From Caulobacterales bacterium 32-69-10 (GTDB lineage: Bacteria > Pseudomonadota > Alphaproteobacteria > Caulobacterales > Caulobacteraceae), in contig NCED01000024.1 of NCBI GenBank assembly GCA_002280485.1, positions 1-52,383 of the forward strand: a stretch of 52,383 bases of DNA, written 5' to 3'. The position numbers and the translations under genes are program-made. Positions within the stretch are counted from its first letter, which is position 1. Every line of letters starts with the position of its first letter. Under the pieces are notes generated by a model. The model saw only the letters and a list, made by a program, of their open reading frames with translations, was not told where the DNA came from and ran no database searches. Below, one piece after another: positions 40,445 through 49,797 of this stretch.

Positions 40445-42805
40445 ATGAATGTGCTTGTGCGCCGCCATGGCCTGCTTATCACCTGCGCGGGCGCCGTCCT
40501 GGCTTGGTCTTCGCCCTCGATGGCTGCCGAACCGCCCGAGGCCTCGGTCGCCGATCCCGTCGAGGCCGAAGCCATTGTGGTCACCGCCCAGGGCCGCGAG
40601 CAGCGACTGCAGGACGTCCCCATCTCGGTGACGACGACCAGCGGCGCCGCGCTGGAGAAGCAGACGATCCTCAACTTGGAGGGCTTGTCGGTCCGCCAGC
40701 CCAGCTTCCGTATTTCCCAGTCCCCAGCCTCCGACTATGTGGCGATCCGCGGAGTGGGCTCGTCCGCGAATATCGGTTTCGAGCAGTCCGTGGGGACCTT
40801 CGTCGACGGCCTCTATCGGGGTCGTTCGCGGGATACGCGCTCGGCCTTGTTCGATCTGGATCGGGTCGAGGTGCTGAAGGGGCCGCAGACGACCTTCTTC
40901 GGCAACAACGCCATCGCCGGGGCGGTCAACATCACGACCCGCAAGCCTGGGCGCAGTTTCGCCGCCAACGGCTCGGCCTTCTACGCGCCGGGAACGGGGG
41001 AATATATCGCCGAGGGCGGCGTCACCCTCCCGGTCAACGACCGCCTGTCCTTCCGCCTCGCCGCCCGCCAGTCGGGCATGGACGGCTACATCAAGAACAC
41101 CCTGCGCCAGGACGACGGCCCGCATCTCGACGACACGATCGGGCGCCTGTCGATGGCCTGGAAACCTGTGGACGGAGTCTCGGTCGACGCGCGCATCGAT
41201 GTGGGGCGCATGCGCGACACCGGTGTGTTCGACATCGAACTCCTCCAATGCCCGCCGAGCGCCGCGTTCGGCGCCCCGTCTGGGGGCTGCAGCCGCTATC
41301 TAGCCGCCAACAATGGCGTGATCGACGATAAACTCGATTGGCGCAGCGCCGCCAATCCGTCCTTCTATAACAACGACTTCGTCGAGGGCGCGTGGACGAC
41401 CAAGGTCGAGCTGGGACGCAGCACGCTCAGTTTCACGACGGGCTATTTCCACCACGACTATCATCTGCTGAACGACCCCGTGCCGATACCCGGCGCCCAG
41501 GGGGGCAGCGCCGTCGGGACGTCGGCCGGCCTGCCGATCTCGCTCTATGAGACCTACGGGCAGTTCAGCCAGGAGGTGCGCTTCGCCTCGCCGGCGGACG
41601 CTCCGGTCAGCTATATCTTCGGCGCCTATTATCAGCACGGCCAGTTGGACGTGGACCTGTACCAGGGCTTCTTCTTCGCCCCGGTGGCGGCCGCGACCGG
41701 GGGCCTGCTGCCGGCCGCCACCCCGATCGCCGGGCTCATCGCCGCCAAGGAGCGGAGCGACAGCTACTCGGGCTTCGCGGCGGCGACCTGGAACATGACC
41801 CGCAGTCTGCGGCTGAATCTCGGGGCCCGCTACACCCAGGTCGACAAGCGCGACGAGCGCTCCGCCACCATCGGGACCTCCAGCGCCCTGCCGACGCCGG
41901 CGACCTTCGTCCCCGTGAGCGCCGCGGCGCAGACCCCGCTGTTCGCCGCGGTCGGGGTGGATCGCGGCGGCTTCGCGACACCCCGTCGTTCCGACAACAA
42001 GTTCCTGCCGACTGCCAGCCTCCAGTACGACCTGGCCAAGGGGGCCATGCTCTATGCGTCCTATTCCGAGGGTTTCAAAGCGGGCGGCTATTCGATCGGA
42101 ACCACCGCATCCACGTTCGAGCCGGAAACGGTCAAGGCCTATGAGGCGGGCGTCAAATCGACCCTGTTCGACAACCGCCTGACCCTGAACCTGGCGGGCT
42201 TCTACAGTCGCTATCGCAACATGCAGGAGACCTCGACCGTGATCGCGGGGGGCGTGGTCCGCCAGGTCGTCGCCAACGCCGCGCAGTCTATCGTGCAAGG
42301 GGTCGAATTGAGCGCGACCCTCCTCGTCACCCCCGGGCTGACGCTGAACACCAATCTCGGCTACCTGTCCTCGGAGTACGCCGACTACCCGAACGGCCCG
42401 TGCACGACCCTGCAACTGGCCGTGTCGGCGAGGTGCGTGCAGGATCTCTCGGGCGTCGCCCGCGCCTTCGCGCCGAAGTACAGTGGGAACATCGGCCTGA
42501 GCTACAGGCGACCGGTCGGAGGGCGGATGCAGGCGACCTTCGACGCCAACGCCTATTTCACCTCGCGCTATCTGGTGGTCCCGACGGGCGACTACCGTGT
42601 CGCCCAGCCGGGCTATGCGAAGGTGGACCTGCGCGTGGGCTTCGGTCCCGATGACGGCCGGTGGGAGGTCGCGGTCGTAGGCAAGAACCTTACCGACAAG
42701 CTGACCGCCAGCTACCGCCAGATCGTTCCGGGCGCGACCGGCGCCCTGGGCGCCTTGCCTGACGCGCCGCGGTCGATAGGGATCCAGGGATCGTTCCGCC
42801 ACTGA
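40445..42805 (+). CDS. TonB-dependent outer-membrane receptor
   Basis: A 786-residue receptor. A signal peptide (to about residue 28, SMAAEP) is followed by a TonB box (EAIVVTAQG, near 43-50), a plug domain (VPISVTTTSGAALEKQ ... VEVLKGPQTTFFGNNAIAGAVNI) and a 22-strand barrel ending in an aromatic residue-rich strand (IGIQGSFRH). It takes up a scarce ligand such as an iron complex, a sugar or a phosphorylated compound across the outer membrane using TonB energy. The following exported phosphoesterase and the divergent LysR gene suggest a dedicated nutrient locus. ATG 40445 is preceded by AGGAAG. Confidence 0.92.
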   Translation: MNVLVRRHGLLITCAGAVLAWSSPSMAAEPPEASVADPVEAEAIVVTAQGREQRLQDVPISVTTTSGAALEKQTILNLEGLSVRQPSFRISQSPASDYVAIRGVGSSANIGFEQSVGTFVDGLYRGRSRDTRSALFDLDRVEVLKGPQTTFFGNNAIAGAVNITTRKPGRSFAANGSAFYAPGTGEYIAEGGVTLPVNDRLSFRLAARQSGMDGYIKNTLRQDDGPHLDDTIGRLSMAWKPVDGVSVDARIDVGRMRDTGVFDIELLQCPPSAAFGAPSGGCSRYLAANNGVIDDKLDWRSAANPSFYNNDFVEGAWTTKVELGRSTLSFTTGYFHHDYHLLNDPVPIPGAQGGSAVGTSAGLPISLYETYGQFSQEVRFASPADAPVSYIFGAYYQHGQLDVDLYQGFFFAPVAAATGGLLPAATPIAGLIAAKERSDSYSGFAAATWNMTRSLRLNLGARYTQVDKRDERSATIGTSSALPTPATFVPVSAAAQTPLFAAVGVDRGGFATPRRSDNKFLPTASLQYDLAKGAMLYASYSEGFKAGGYSIGTTASTFEPETVKAYEAGVKSTLFDNRLTLNLAGFYSRYRNMQETSTVIAGGVVRQVVANAAQSIVQGVELSATLLVTPGLTLNTNLGYLSSEYADYPNGPCTTLQLAVSARCVQDLSGVARAFAPKYSGNIGLSYRRPVGGRMQATFDANAYFTSRYLVVPTGDYRVAQPGYAKVDLRVGFGPDDGRWEVAVVGKNLTDKLTASYRQIVPGATGALGALPDAPRSIGIQGSFRH

Positions 42806-42833
42806 TCGCCTGGCCCCGACGGGAGACGATGAC

Positions 42834-44129
42834 ATGAAGAGCCGCCTGCTGGCCGCCGCCCTGGCCGCGCTCGCACTCTTGGGGCCAGGGCGCCAGCCTC
42901 TCGCAGCCGAAGCCGAAACGGGCAGGTTCACCATCGCGGTGCTGCCCGACACGCAGTACTATGCGGACTATCAGCGCCAGCGCGCCGAGGGATTCCCGTT
43001 CGACGCCGCCGAGCTGCTCGACCAGCAGACCCGGTTCATCGCCGAGAACGCCCGCTCGAGGGGGGGCGATATCGTATTCACGACCTCGGTCGGGGACCTG
43101 TGGCAGCACGCCACCGTGCCGATGGACCCCGGCCACGCCGTTCGGGGTTTATCGGCGGCGCCCAATCCGTTCCTGCAGAAGAACTTCGCGCCGACCTCGA
43201 AGGTGCAGAGCGTCGAGATCCCGATCGTCGTCAAGGCGTTCCGGAGCATCGACGGCCTGATGCCGTTCGCTGTCGTACCCGGCAACCACGACTACGACGC
43301 GATGTGGACGGATTCCCGTTACCCGCCGCTGGAGAAGGTCGATCCTGCTGTCCAGCGGACGCTCGGCGTTCAGCATGTGGGCGGCTTGACGAATTTCGTC
43401 GCCGCTTCCGCCTTCGGTAGCGACAGCGCCTTCTTCGCCGGCAAGCCGTGGTACGTCGCGTCCAATGACGCTGGCGCCGACAGCGCCCAGATTTTCTCGG
43501 CCGGCGGCTATCGCTTCCTGCACATCGGCCTCCAGTTCAACCCTCCGGAAAGCTCGCTGCGGTGGGCGCAGACCGTGATGCGCCAGTATCCGGGGACGCC
43601 GACGATCCTGACCACCCACGACTACCTTAGCCCGAAGGGCGAGCGACTGTCTGACCCGGCGATGGATGCTCGCCTGGTCGATCCGGTCGACACCAGCCCC
43701 CAGATGGTCTGGGACCAACTCATCAGCCTCAATGATCAGATCTTCCTCGTGCTCTGCGGCCACCAGTATGGCCAGGCCAGACGCGAGGACCGCAACGCCT
43801 TCGGCCACCAAGTCGATCAGATCCTTTCGGATTATCAGGAGCGGGGGCAGAGCGCCGCCGACGCCGGGGCCGGCGACGGGCGCCCCGTGGGCATCGGCGA
43901 CGGCTGGCTGCGCCTGATGACCTTCGACATGACGGGCGCCGTCCCGACCATCCACGTCAGGACCTATTCGACCTTCTACGGCAAGGACAGCAAGGCGCTG
44001 CCGACCTATGCGCAGTGGTACAAGCCCAGGGAGAAGCCTGAACTGTCGGACGAGGATTTCCTGGCGCAGGACGATTTCGTCATCCGCCTCGCCGACTTCC
44101 GGTCGCGGTTCGACAAAAGCCGTCGATAG
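42834..44129 (+). CDS. Exported calcineurin-like metallophosphoesterase
   Basis: A 431-residue protein with a signal peptide (to about residue 25, PLAAEA). The five metallophosphoesterase blocks are present: PDTQYY (DxQ variant of the first block), VGDLWQH, PGNHDYD, TTHDYL and CGHQYGQ. The DTQ variant is typical of a subgroup that handles phosphodiesters. It begins 28 bases after the TonB-dependent receptor and is probably cotranscribed with it, so it may release phosphate or an organic group from the ligand that the receptor imports (inference). Confidence 0.88.
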   Translation: MKSRLLAAALAALALLGPGRQPLAAEAETGRFTIAVLPDTQYYADYQRQRAEGFPFDAAELLDQQTRFIAENARSRGGDIVFTTSVGDLWQHATVPMDPGHAVRGLSAAPNPFLQKNFAPTSKVQSVEIPIVVKAFRSIDGLMPFAVVPGNHDYDAMWTDSRYPPLEKVDPAVQRTLGVQHVGGLTNFVAASAFGSDSAFFAGKPWYVASNDAGADSAQIFSAGGYRFLHIGLQFNPPESSLRWAQTVMRQYPGTPTILTTHDYLSPKGERLSDPAMDARLVDPVDTSPQMVWDQLISLNDQIFLVLCGHQYGQARREDRNAFGHQVDQILSDYQERGQSAADAGAGDGRPVGIGDGWLRLMTFDMTGAVPTIHVRTYSTFYGKDSKALPTYAQWYKPREKPELSDEDFLAQDDFVIRLADFRSRFDKSRR

Positions 44130-44171
44130 GTGCAGCGGAACCCGAAGCGAGAGCAAATGAAGGGAGGAGGG

Positions 44172-44459
44172 CTACTCCTCCTCGGCTTCGCCCTCGTCCT
44201 GCTCCGCTTCGCCCTTCAGCACCTTGAAGGCGTCGTGGAAGCGCTTCAGGGCCGCCACAGAGGCGGCGACCCGCGTGGTGGCGCCCTGGGCTTCGCCCTG
44301 GATGGCGTGGAACACCGCCAGGTTGGTGCTGGCGATGGCGTCGGCCAGGGCCTGCAGGGAATCCTTCAGCGCGATCAGGTCCGCGGCTTCCGCCTCGTCG
44401 TCGGCCGCGTCCTGGGGCTCGTCGTCCTCGGGGTCGATGAAGTCTGAAAGGTCAACCAT
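44172..44459 (-). CDS. Small acidic protein of unknown function
   Basis: A 95-residue protein, strongly acidic at both ends (FIDPEDDEPQDAADDEAEAA at the start, EAEQDEGEAEEE at the end), with a central helical region of heptad-like pattern (LKDSLQALADAIASTNLAVFHAIQ). No signal peptide and no recognised domain. ATG 44459 is nine bases past the stop of the upstream YCII gene, so the two are probably cotranscribed. Confidence 0.6.
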   Translation of the reverse strand: MVDLSDFIDPEDDEPQDAADDEAEAADLIALKDSLQALADAIASTNLAVFHAIQGEAQGATTRVAASVAALKRFHDAFKVLKGEAEQDEGEAEEE

Positions 44460-44467
44460 GGGCGCTT

Positions 44468-44842
44468 CTACCCCGTGACGGGCGCGCCCGGAATATAAAG
44501 CGCGATGGGCCGGATCTCGTAGACCGCCGTCGGATTGACCCGCCGCAGGTCGCGGGCGACCTCGATCACCGCCTCCCGGTCCGCGCAATCGACCATGTAA
44601 AGGCCGAGCAACTGCTCCTTGGTCTCGGCGAACGGCCCGTCGATCACCGTGTCGCCGCCCCGGCCGCCGCGCAGGGTGAAGGCCGCGCCGGTGACGTCCA
44701 GCCGGGCTGCGGGGCCCATCCGGCCCTCCGCGATCAACCGGTCGTGGATGGTGAGCAGGTCGGTCATCAGCGCCGCGTCCTCGTCGGGAGTCATGGCGGT
44801 GACCAGGTCTTCCTCGTGATAGGCCAGGATGGCGTAGAGCAT
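44468..44842 (-). CDS. YCII-domain (DGPF-type) protein
   Basis: A 124-residue cytosolic protein with the YCII fold: an N-terminal strand (MLYAILAYHEED) and the conserved DGPFAETKEQLLGLYMVDC segment that gives the DGPF name. Related proteins are often encoded beside ECF sigma factors, but none is seen here. A dehydrogenase- or isomerase-like activity has been proposed for the fold without a general function being proved. The next gene in the same direction, a small acidic protein, starts nine bases after its stop. Confidence 0.8.
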   Translation of the reverse strand: MLYAILAYHEEDLVTAMTPDEDAALMTDLLTIHDRLIAEGRMGPAARLDVTGAAFTLRGGRGGDTVIDGPFAETKEQLLGLYMVDCADREAVIEVARDLRRVNPTAVYEIRPIALYIPGAPVTG

Positions 44843-45011
44843 GGGGTCCCCGGGATTTCCGATGCAGCCTAGCGGAGGACGACGCGGCTGTGCAGGGGTC
44901 GACAGTTCTGTGGGCGCCGCAGCATTTTTTGCCCTTGGTGCTTAATTTTCCGGTGTGGGAAGGCGGCTCGCGTTGTACGAGATGGTTGATAAGTCCACTT
45001 GGAGTCCCACG

Positions 45012-45299
45012 ATGAAGTCCCTTCTCGCCGCCGCAGCCATGACCCTCGCCTTCGCCGGATACGCCCAGGCGCAATCGGTCACGGCGACCCTGTCGACCCC
45101 CATCGCCAAGCCCCGCCAGATCGTCCTCGAGAGCACCGTGTGGCAGTGCAAGGAGAGCGAGTGCAGGGCGCTGACCGGTTCGGAGTCCGGCAGCTGGCAG
45201 GCCTGCAAGGCCCTGGCCCGCGTGTTTGGCCAAGTGTCGGCCTATTCGACCCTCGACGAGGCCAAGCTGGCCCGCTGCAACGCCTCGGCCAAGAAGTAA
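45012..45299 (+). CDS. Small exported protein with three cysteines, CC_3452-like
   Basis: A 95-residue protein with a signal peptide (residues 1-20, ending AQAQS). The mature part has WQCKESECRALTGS, WQACKALARVFGQVSAYS and LDEAKLARCN, giving four cysteines that could form two disulfides. The pattern resembles a small family of caulobacterial and sphingomonad extracellular proteins named after CC_3452; this is from memory and tentative. It has no known function. ATG 45012 was chosen for the signal peptide. Confidence 0.65.
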   Translation: MKSLLAAAAMTLAFAGYAQAQSVTATLSTPIAKPRQIVLESTVWQCKESECRALTGSESGSWQACKALARVFGQVSAYSTLDEAKLARCNASAKK

Positions 45300-45347
45300 G
45301 GGCGGGCGGCGGCCGGGGCCTGCTGCGGGGCCTCCGGCCGCCGACGC

Positions 45348-46172
45348 CTATCGCGTCGAGACGATCTGTCCGCCGATGACGTAACTGAACTGGATCGGCA
45401 GGGCGTCGCGGATCTGGGAGACGAAGACCCCAAGCTCGGAGATGCCGGAGCGGGGCACGAACACCACATCGAAGCGCCGCAGCGGCACGGCGTCCGCCGA
45501 GCCCCTCTGGGCCACGGCGCGCAGGTTCACCACCCGCATCATCGGCTCGCCGGCCGGCCCCCGGCGGAGGATCACCACATCCTTAGTCTTGCCGGAGGAG
45601 CGCATGCCGCCGGCCATGATCACCGCCTGCAGGGCGTTGATGTCGCCCGGCATGTCATAAACGCCGGGCTTGTCGACCTCGCCGCCGACGAAGACTTTGA
45701 GCGAGGTCGCCGTCTTCACCGCGACGCTGACGTCCGGACGAATCAGCTGGCTCGCATAGACCGCCGAGATCGCCTGCTCGATCTGGGGGGCCGAGCGGTC
45801 GGCCACCATGATCGGCGGCGCCAGCGGCAGGGTGATGCGCCCGTCGGGCTGGACCGTGACGCTGCGGTTCAGCTCGGGCGCCGACAGCACCGTCACGTCG
45901 AGCTGGTCGCCGGGATAGATGCGGTAGTCCGGCTCGTTGTCGTTCCAGGTGGCGTAGGGGATGTCGATGAAGGGGGCGCCGCCGACGGGTCGGCCGCGCC
46001 GGTCGTAGGTCACGGGCGCCGGGGCCTGACTGTACAGCGGCTGGGTGCGGTAGTTGGGTTCGATCGCGTCCCGGCGCGACATCATCCCCGGCGTTCCGGG
46101 CGACAAGGGTCCGCTGGCGCACCCGGCCAGGGCCAGGGCGGCGATAAGGGTTGCGGGCAGGAGGCGGGCCAT
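45348..46172 (-). CDS. Wza-like polysaccharide export lipoprotein (HfsD-like)
   Basis: A 274-residue outer-membrane lipoprotein with lipobox LAGC (Cys near residue 18). The Poly_export domain (YRIYPGDQLDVTVLSAPELNRSVTVQPDGRITLPL) and one SLBB domain (KVFVGGEVDKPGVYDMPGDINALQAVIMAGGM) follow. Such proteins form the octameric outer-membrane channel for capsule or holdfast polysaccharide. The divergent Wzz-like gene and following ATPase-like gene match the hfsD/hfsA/hfsB set of Caulobacter in type, so holdfast export is a fair guess, though another exopolysaccharide is possible. ATG 46172 was chosen for the lipoprotein signal. Confidence 0.88.
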   Translation of the reverse strand: MARLLPATLIAALALAGCASGPLSPGTPGMMSRRDAIEPNYRTQPLYSQAPAPVTYDRRGRPVGGAPFIDIPYATWNDNEPDYRIYPGDQLDVTVLSAPELNRSVTVQPDGRITLPLAPPIMVADRSAPQIEQAISAVYASQLIRPDVSVAVKTATSLKVFVGGEVDKPGVYDMPGDINALQAVIMAGGMRSSGKTKDVVILRRGPAGEPMMRVVNLRAVAQRGSADAVPLRRFDVVFVPRSGISELGVFVSQIRDALPIQFSYVIGGQIVSTR

Positions 46173-46323
46173 CGGGGCATCCCAGGCGGTACGCGAAAAC
46201 TCGCGGCCGGCGCCCATCCGCGTAGGCCGCCGTCCGTAACCCAAGGGTTAAGGTTAATGGGTAACGCCGGGTTAACGCGCGGTCGTCACGCTGTGGGTTC
46301 GAAGTCCGGAATCACCCCGTCCC
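46173..46323. promoter_or_regulatory. Divergent promoter region of the polysaccharide export genes
   Basis: The 151 bases between the two divergent export genes contain three TTAA words (46248-46251, 46254-46257, 46272-46275). They resemble CtrA half-sites, but no pair has the required seven-base spacing. This stretch is lower in G+C than its surroundings and must hold both promoters. Confidence 0.4.
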
Positions 46324-47832
46324 ATGAGTACCGACACCTACAATTCGAGGGAGCCTCTCGTGCGCCGCCCGGCCGCGCGCAGCGGGTGGAGTCTCCCTTA
46401 CGGCGTGGGCGACTTCGCCAGCCTTCTGTGGCGCGAGCGATTCGTCATGGTGCTGGTGTTCCTGGTCATCTTCGCCCTGGGCGTCGCCGCCGCCATGACC
46501 ATGAAGAAGAAGTACGAGGCCTATTCCAGCCTCGTGGTCCAGCTGGGCGAGGAATATGTCTACAACCCGCGGGTGGGCGACGCCGGCCGCGGCACCGCCC
46601 CGACCGCCGGCCAGATCATGCAGTCCGAGCTTGAGATTCTCGGCTCCTCCACGGTCAAGGAGCGCGCCCTGCAGCGGCTGGGCCTGGCCAAGGTCTATCC
46701 CAAGCTCGGGGCCGCCTACGCCAAGGCCAACCGCACCGAGCAGCGCCAGGTCTGGGGCCAGGCGATCAAGACGATGGAATCGTCGCTGAAGATCGAATCA
46801 GCGCCCGAGACTTCGGTCGTGCGCATGGCCTTCACCCACGACAATCCGATCATCGCCGCCGATGTGCTGAACACCATCGTCGACGAGTACATGGCCTATC
46901 GCAAAAGCGTGCTGATCGGCGGCGACGGCGGCGTGCTGGACAGCCAGCAGCGGGTGTTCGAAACCCGGCTGCAGGCCGCCGACGCCGAGTACCGGGACTT
47001 CCTGGCCGCCAACAACATCGGCGACTTCGACACCGAGAAGGCGTCGCTCGCCCAGGTCTACGGCTCGCTGCTGACCGAGCGCTATTCGATCCAGGCTCAG
47101 CTGTCCGAGGCCGAGGGCCGCCTGGGCGTCACCAGCCGGCAGGTGACCCAGGCCCCGGCCGAGATCGGGCTCTATCAGGACGCCGACCCCACCGCGACCA
47201 GCAAGCTCACGGCGCTGCGGGTCGAGCGCCAGGACCTGCTGTCGCGCTATCGCCCCGATTCGCAGCCGGTGCGGGAGATCGACCAGAAGATCGGCGCCCT
47301 GCAGGCCCTGATCCAGAGCGGCGCTGCCAATGGCGTCTCCGCCCGCCGCGTCGGCCCCAACCCGATCGCCCAGACCCTGCAGACCGAGAAGAACCAGCTC
47401 GAGGCCCAGACCGCGTCGCTGCGCCAGCGCCAGGCGTCGGTCATGCGCGACCTGGCCCAGATCTCCGCCCGCCGCCAGCAGCTCAGCGCGCTGGAGCCGC
47501 GTTATCAGGAGCTGATGCGCGATCGCGAAGTGCTCGCCGCCAACGTCCGCAGCCTGGCCGCCCGCGGCCAGGAGAGCCAGGCCGCCCGCGCCATCGCCAT
47601 GGGCGGCGAGGACAATATCCGCGTCGTCCAGCGCGCCTTCGCCCCGACCCGGGGCGCATCGCTGAAGATGGCCGTGCTGGCGCTGGCCTTCCTGTTCGCC
47701 GGCTTCACCGCCCTGTGCGTCGGCCTGCTGCGCATCTTCCTGCGTCGGGGCTATGTGACCCCCGACGCCACCGCCCGCAGCCTCGATCTGCCCGTCCTGG
47801 CCTCCGCTTCGTTCAAGCGTTCGGCGGCGTGA
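46324..47832 (+). CDS. Wzz/Wzc-like polysaccharide co-polymerase without kinase domain (HfsA-like)
   Basis: A 502-residue inner-membrane protein with one membrane segment near residues 40-60 and a second near 450-475, enclosing a large periplasmic coiled-coil region. The N-terminal Wzz domain (YGVGDFASLLWRERFVMVL ... KKKYEAYSSLVVQLGEEY) and the GNVR-type region (ALEPRYQELMRDREVLAAN) are typical of Wzc/GumC proteins. The C-terminal tyrosine-kinase domain is absent and is supplied by the next gene, 58 bases downstream. It should control chain length and connect polymerase to the export channel. Confidence 0.88.
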   Translation: MSTDTYNSREPLVRRPAARSGWSLPYGVGDFASLLWRERFVMVLVFLVIFALGVAAAMTMKKKYEAYSSLVVQLGEEYVYNPRVGDAGRGTAPTAGQIMQSELEILGSSTVKERALQRLGLAKVYPKLGAAYAKANRTEQRQVWGQAIKTMESSLKIESAPETSVVRMAFTHDNPIIAADVLNTIVDEYMAYRKSVLIGGDGGVLDSQQRVFETRLQAADAEYRDFLAANNIGDFDTEKASLAQVYGSLLTERYSIQAQLSEAEGRLGVTSRQVTQAPAEIGLYQDADPTATSKLTALRVERQDLLSRYRPDSQPVREIDQKIGALQALIQSGAANGVSARRVGPNPIAQTLQTEKNQLEAQTASLRQRQASVMRDLAQISARRQQLSALEPRYQELMRDREVLAANVRSLAARGQESQAARAIAMGGEDNIRVVQRAFAPTRGASLKMAVLALAFLFAGFTALCVGLLRIFLRRGYVTPDATARSLDLPVLASASFKRSAA

Positions 47833-47890
47833 ACCGTATCGGGGCGGCCTGCTATGGTGGCTTGGTGGCCGCCGAGAGTGATTCGGGCCG

Positions 47891-48598
47891 ATGATCGACC
47901 TGTCCGAAGAAGCTGCAGCCCTGGAGGCGGCGCTGGGCCCGGCCTTCGGCGCCGGCGGCGGGCGCGTGATCCAGTTCGTCTCCGCCCAGCGGGAGGAGGG
48001 GACCTCCACCGTCGCCCGGGAGTTCGCCCGCCACCTGGCCCAGAAGGCCAAGAAGGGCGTCTGGCTCATCGAGCTCGATCTGATGCGCGGCGACCAGTAC
48101 CAGGCCCTGGCCGCCGACCCCGAGCGCTACGGCTTCCTCGGCCGCGCGGTGAAGGCCAGCCCCGACGGTTCGATGTTCTTCCAGGTGGTCCCGGGCCTGA
48201 AGGGCCTCGACGGCCGCCCCTGGGCCGACGCCAGCTACATGGCGGCCTATCCGGTCGGCAGCCGCCGCTGGTGGGTGACCCGCTTCCGCCGCGAGGCGAT
48301 GCGGGCCGGCCAGACCGCCCGCATCCTCAGCGCGCCGGCCTATTGGCAGGGCCTGCGCCAGCACGCCGACTGGGTGATCGTCGATTCGCCGGCGGCGGAG
48401 CGCTCGCGGGTGGTGCTGGCCACCGCCCCGCATATGGACGCCAACGTCCTGGTGGTGGCGGCGGAGAAGGGCGAGCCGGAACGGCCGCCCATGCTGCGTG
48501 ACGCGATCACGTCCGTCGGCGGCCACTGCGCCGGGGTCTTCCTCAACCAAGTGAGGACCGAACAAGCCCCGTTTATGAAGCGGCGGCTTCCCGGCTGA
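47891..48598 (+). CDS. Wzc ATPase-like partner with degenerate Walker A (HfsB-like)
   Basis: A 235-residue protein with the fold of the detached BY-kinase/ParA-like domain of polysaccharide co-polymerases: RVIQFVSAQREEGTSTVAREFA at the nucleotide site, GVWLIELDLMRG as Walker A', and DWVIVDSPAAERSR as Walker B. The Walker A lysine is replaced by Thr (GTST where GKST is expected) and there is no C-terminal tyrosine cluster, so catalysis is doubtful and a structural or nucleotide-sensing role is more likely. It is coupled in direction and spacing to the Wzz-like gene. The 3' end overlaps the acyltransferase gene tail-to-tail by 26 bases. Confidence 0.82.
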   Translation: MIDLSEEAAALEAALGPAFGAGGGRVIQFVSAQREEGTSTVAREFARHLAQKAKKGVWLIELDLMRGDQYQALAADPERYGFLGRAVKASPDGSMFFQVVPGLKGLDGRPWADASYMAAYPVGSRRWWVTRFRREAMRAGQTARILSAPAYWQGLRQHADWVIVDSPAAERSRVVLATAPHMDANVLVVAAEKGEPERPPMLRDAITSVGGHCAGVFLNQVRTEQAPFMKRRLPG

Positions 48599-49706
48599 AG
48601 GCGGGGGCGAGGTTGTCCCGCCGCGGCTCCAGCAGGGGCTTCAGCTTCTGCGACGGCTTGAACACCAGCTCATAGCTCAGCGCCGCCAGGATCCAGGTGC
48701 CAATAAGCACCATCGGGGTGGCGATCAGCCGGTCGGTCAGGCTGGCGGTTTCCACCTGGCCCGTGACGCCCAGGATCAGGGCGGTGAAGGTCAGGGCCAC
48801 ATAGTGCCAGAGGTAGGCGGCGTAGGAGCGCCGGCCCATCCAGCGCAGGGCTGGATGCTCCAGGATGCGGGTCACCCAGGCGAGCTTGGGGGCCACCGTC
48901 ATCGGCAGGATCATGACGAAGAGGGCCAGGCCCTGCAGGGTGTAGCGGGCGCTCTCGCGGAAGGTCTCGTCGCGGATCAGCAGCGAGGCCAGCAGCATGA
49001 CCAGGCCGGCGCCGAACAGCGCCGCGCCCCGGTCGCGCATCGTCGCCATGACCTTCGGCTGGGAGCGCTCGACCATGGCGGCCAGGCAGCCCCAGCCGAT
49101 GGAATCCACCCGGCACTCCGTCGCCTTGTAGGTGTAGAGCTCAGAGGCGTTCAGGGCGGTGTGGGCATAGAAGCGCCAGGCCAGGCAGGCGACGCCGACG
49201 CCGATCAGCAGTCCCTGCAGGCGCTTGGGCGCGAAGGCGCAGCCGGCCATGACCAGGGGCATGACGAGATAGAAGTGCTCCTCCACCGACAGCGACCACA
49301 GGTGGCCGGTGATCGAGCAGTTGGTGCAGGTGTCCATCCCCAGGATGAAATAATAGTTGGTCCAGTAGGTCAGCGCCGCGACCGCCGCAGCCCAGGGCAG
49401 GGGCTGGTTCAGCAGGGGCGCGATCACGAGGCCGAGGATGGCCACGAAGGCGATCAGCTCCGGCGCCAGGCGCAGCATCCGCCGGCCGTAGAAGCGCGGC
49501 AGGTCGACCTTGCCGAAGCGGTCGTGCTCGGCAGCCAGGAGGCGGGTGATCAGATAGCCCGAGAGGAAGAAGAAGGCGGTGACGCCCAGCCCGCCCGGCA
49601 CCAGGGCCCCGAAGCCCAGGTGTCCCAGCACCACCAGGGTGATGCAGATCGCCCGGATCCCATCCAGCCCCGGCACATAGGCATGCATCGACTTGTCGGC
49701 GGCCAC
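48573..49706 (-). CDS. Membrane O-acyltransferase (acyltransferase 3 family)
   Basis: A 377-residue inner-membrane protein with about ten hydrophobic segments. Hallmarks are GLDGIRAICITLVVLGHLGF with the essential His near the start, FYGRRMLRLAPEL (conserved Arg pair), and LWSLSVEEHFYLVMPL. Such enzymes acetylate or succinylate surface polysaccharides. GTG 49706 is preceded by GAGAGG at a good distance; an ATG seven codons later is possible. Location inside the export locus suggests that it decorates the exported polymer. Confidence 0.88.
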   Translation of the reverse strand: MAADKSMHAYVPGLDGIRAICITLVVLGHLGFGALVPGGLGVTAFFFLSGYLITRLLAAEHDRFGKVDLPRFYGRRMLRLAPELIAFVAILGLVIAPLLNQPLPWAAAVAALTYWTNYYFILGMDTCTNCSITGHLWSLSVEEHFYLVMPLVMAGCAFAPKRLQGLLIGVGVACLAWRFYAHTALNASELYTYKATECRVDSIGWGCLAAMVERSQPKVMATMRDRGAALFGAGLVMLLASLLIRDETFRESARYTLQGLALFVMILPMTVAPKLAWVTRILEHPALRWMGRRSYAAYLWHYVALTFTALILGVTGQVETASLTDRLIATPMVLIGTWILAALSYELVFKPSQKLKPLLEPRRDNLAPAFSREAAAS

Positions 49707-49797
49707 GGGGGGTCCTCTCGCACGCTCGAAGAGCCCGGAGGCTAACAGCGCGTCCCTAACGGCCGATCAATGACGCGGGAGAAAGAGGAAGGGGTTT

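Noticed and set aside
46248..46275. CtrA box in the Wza/Wzz divergent promoter
   Set aside because: Three TTAA words are present but none has the seven-base spacing; kept only as a note in the feature.
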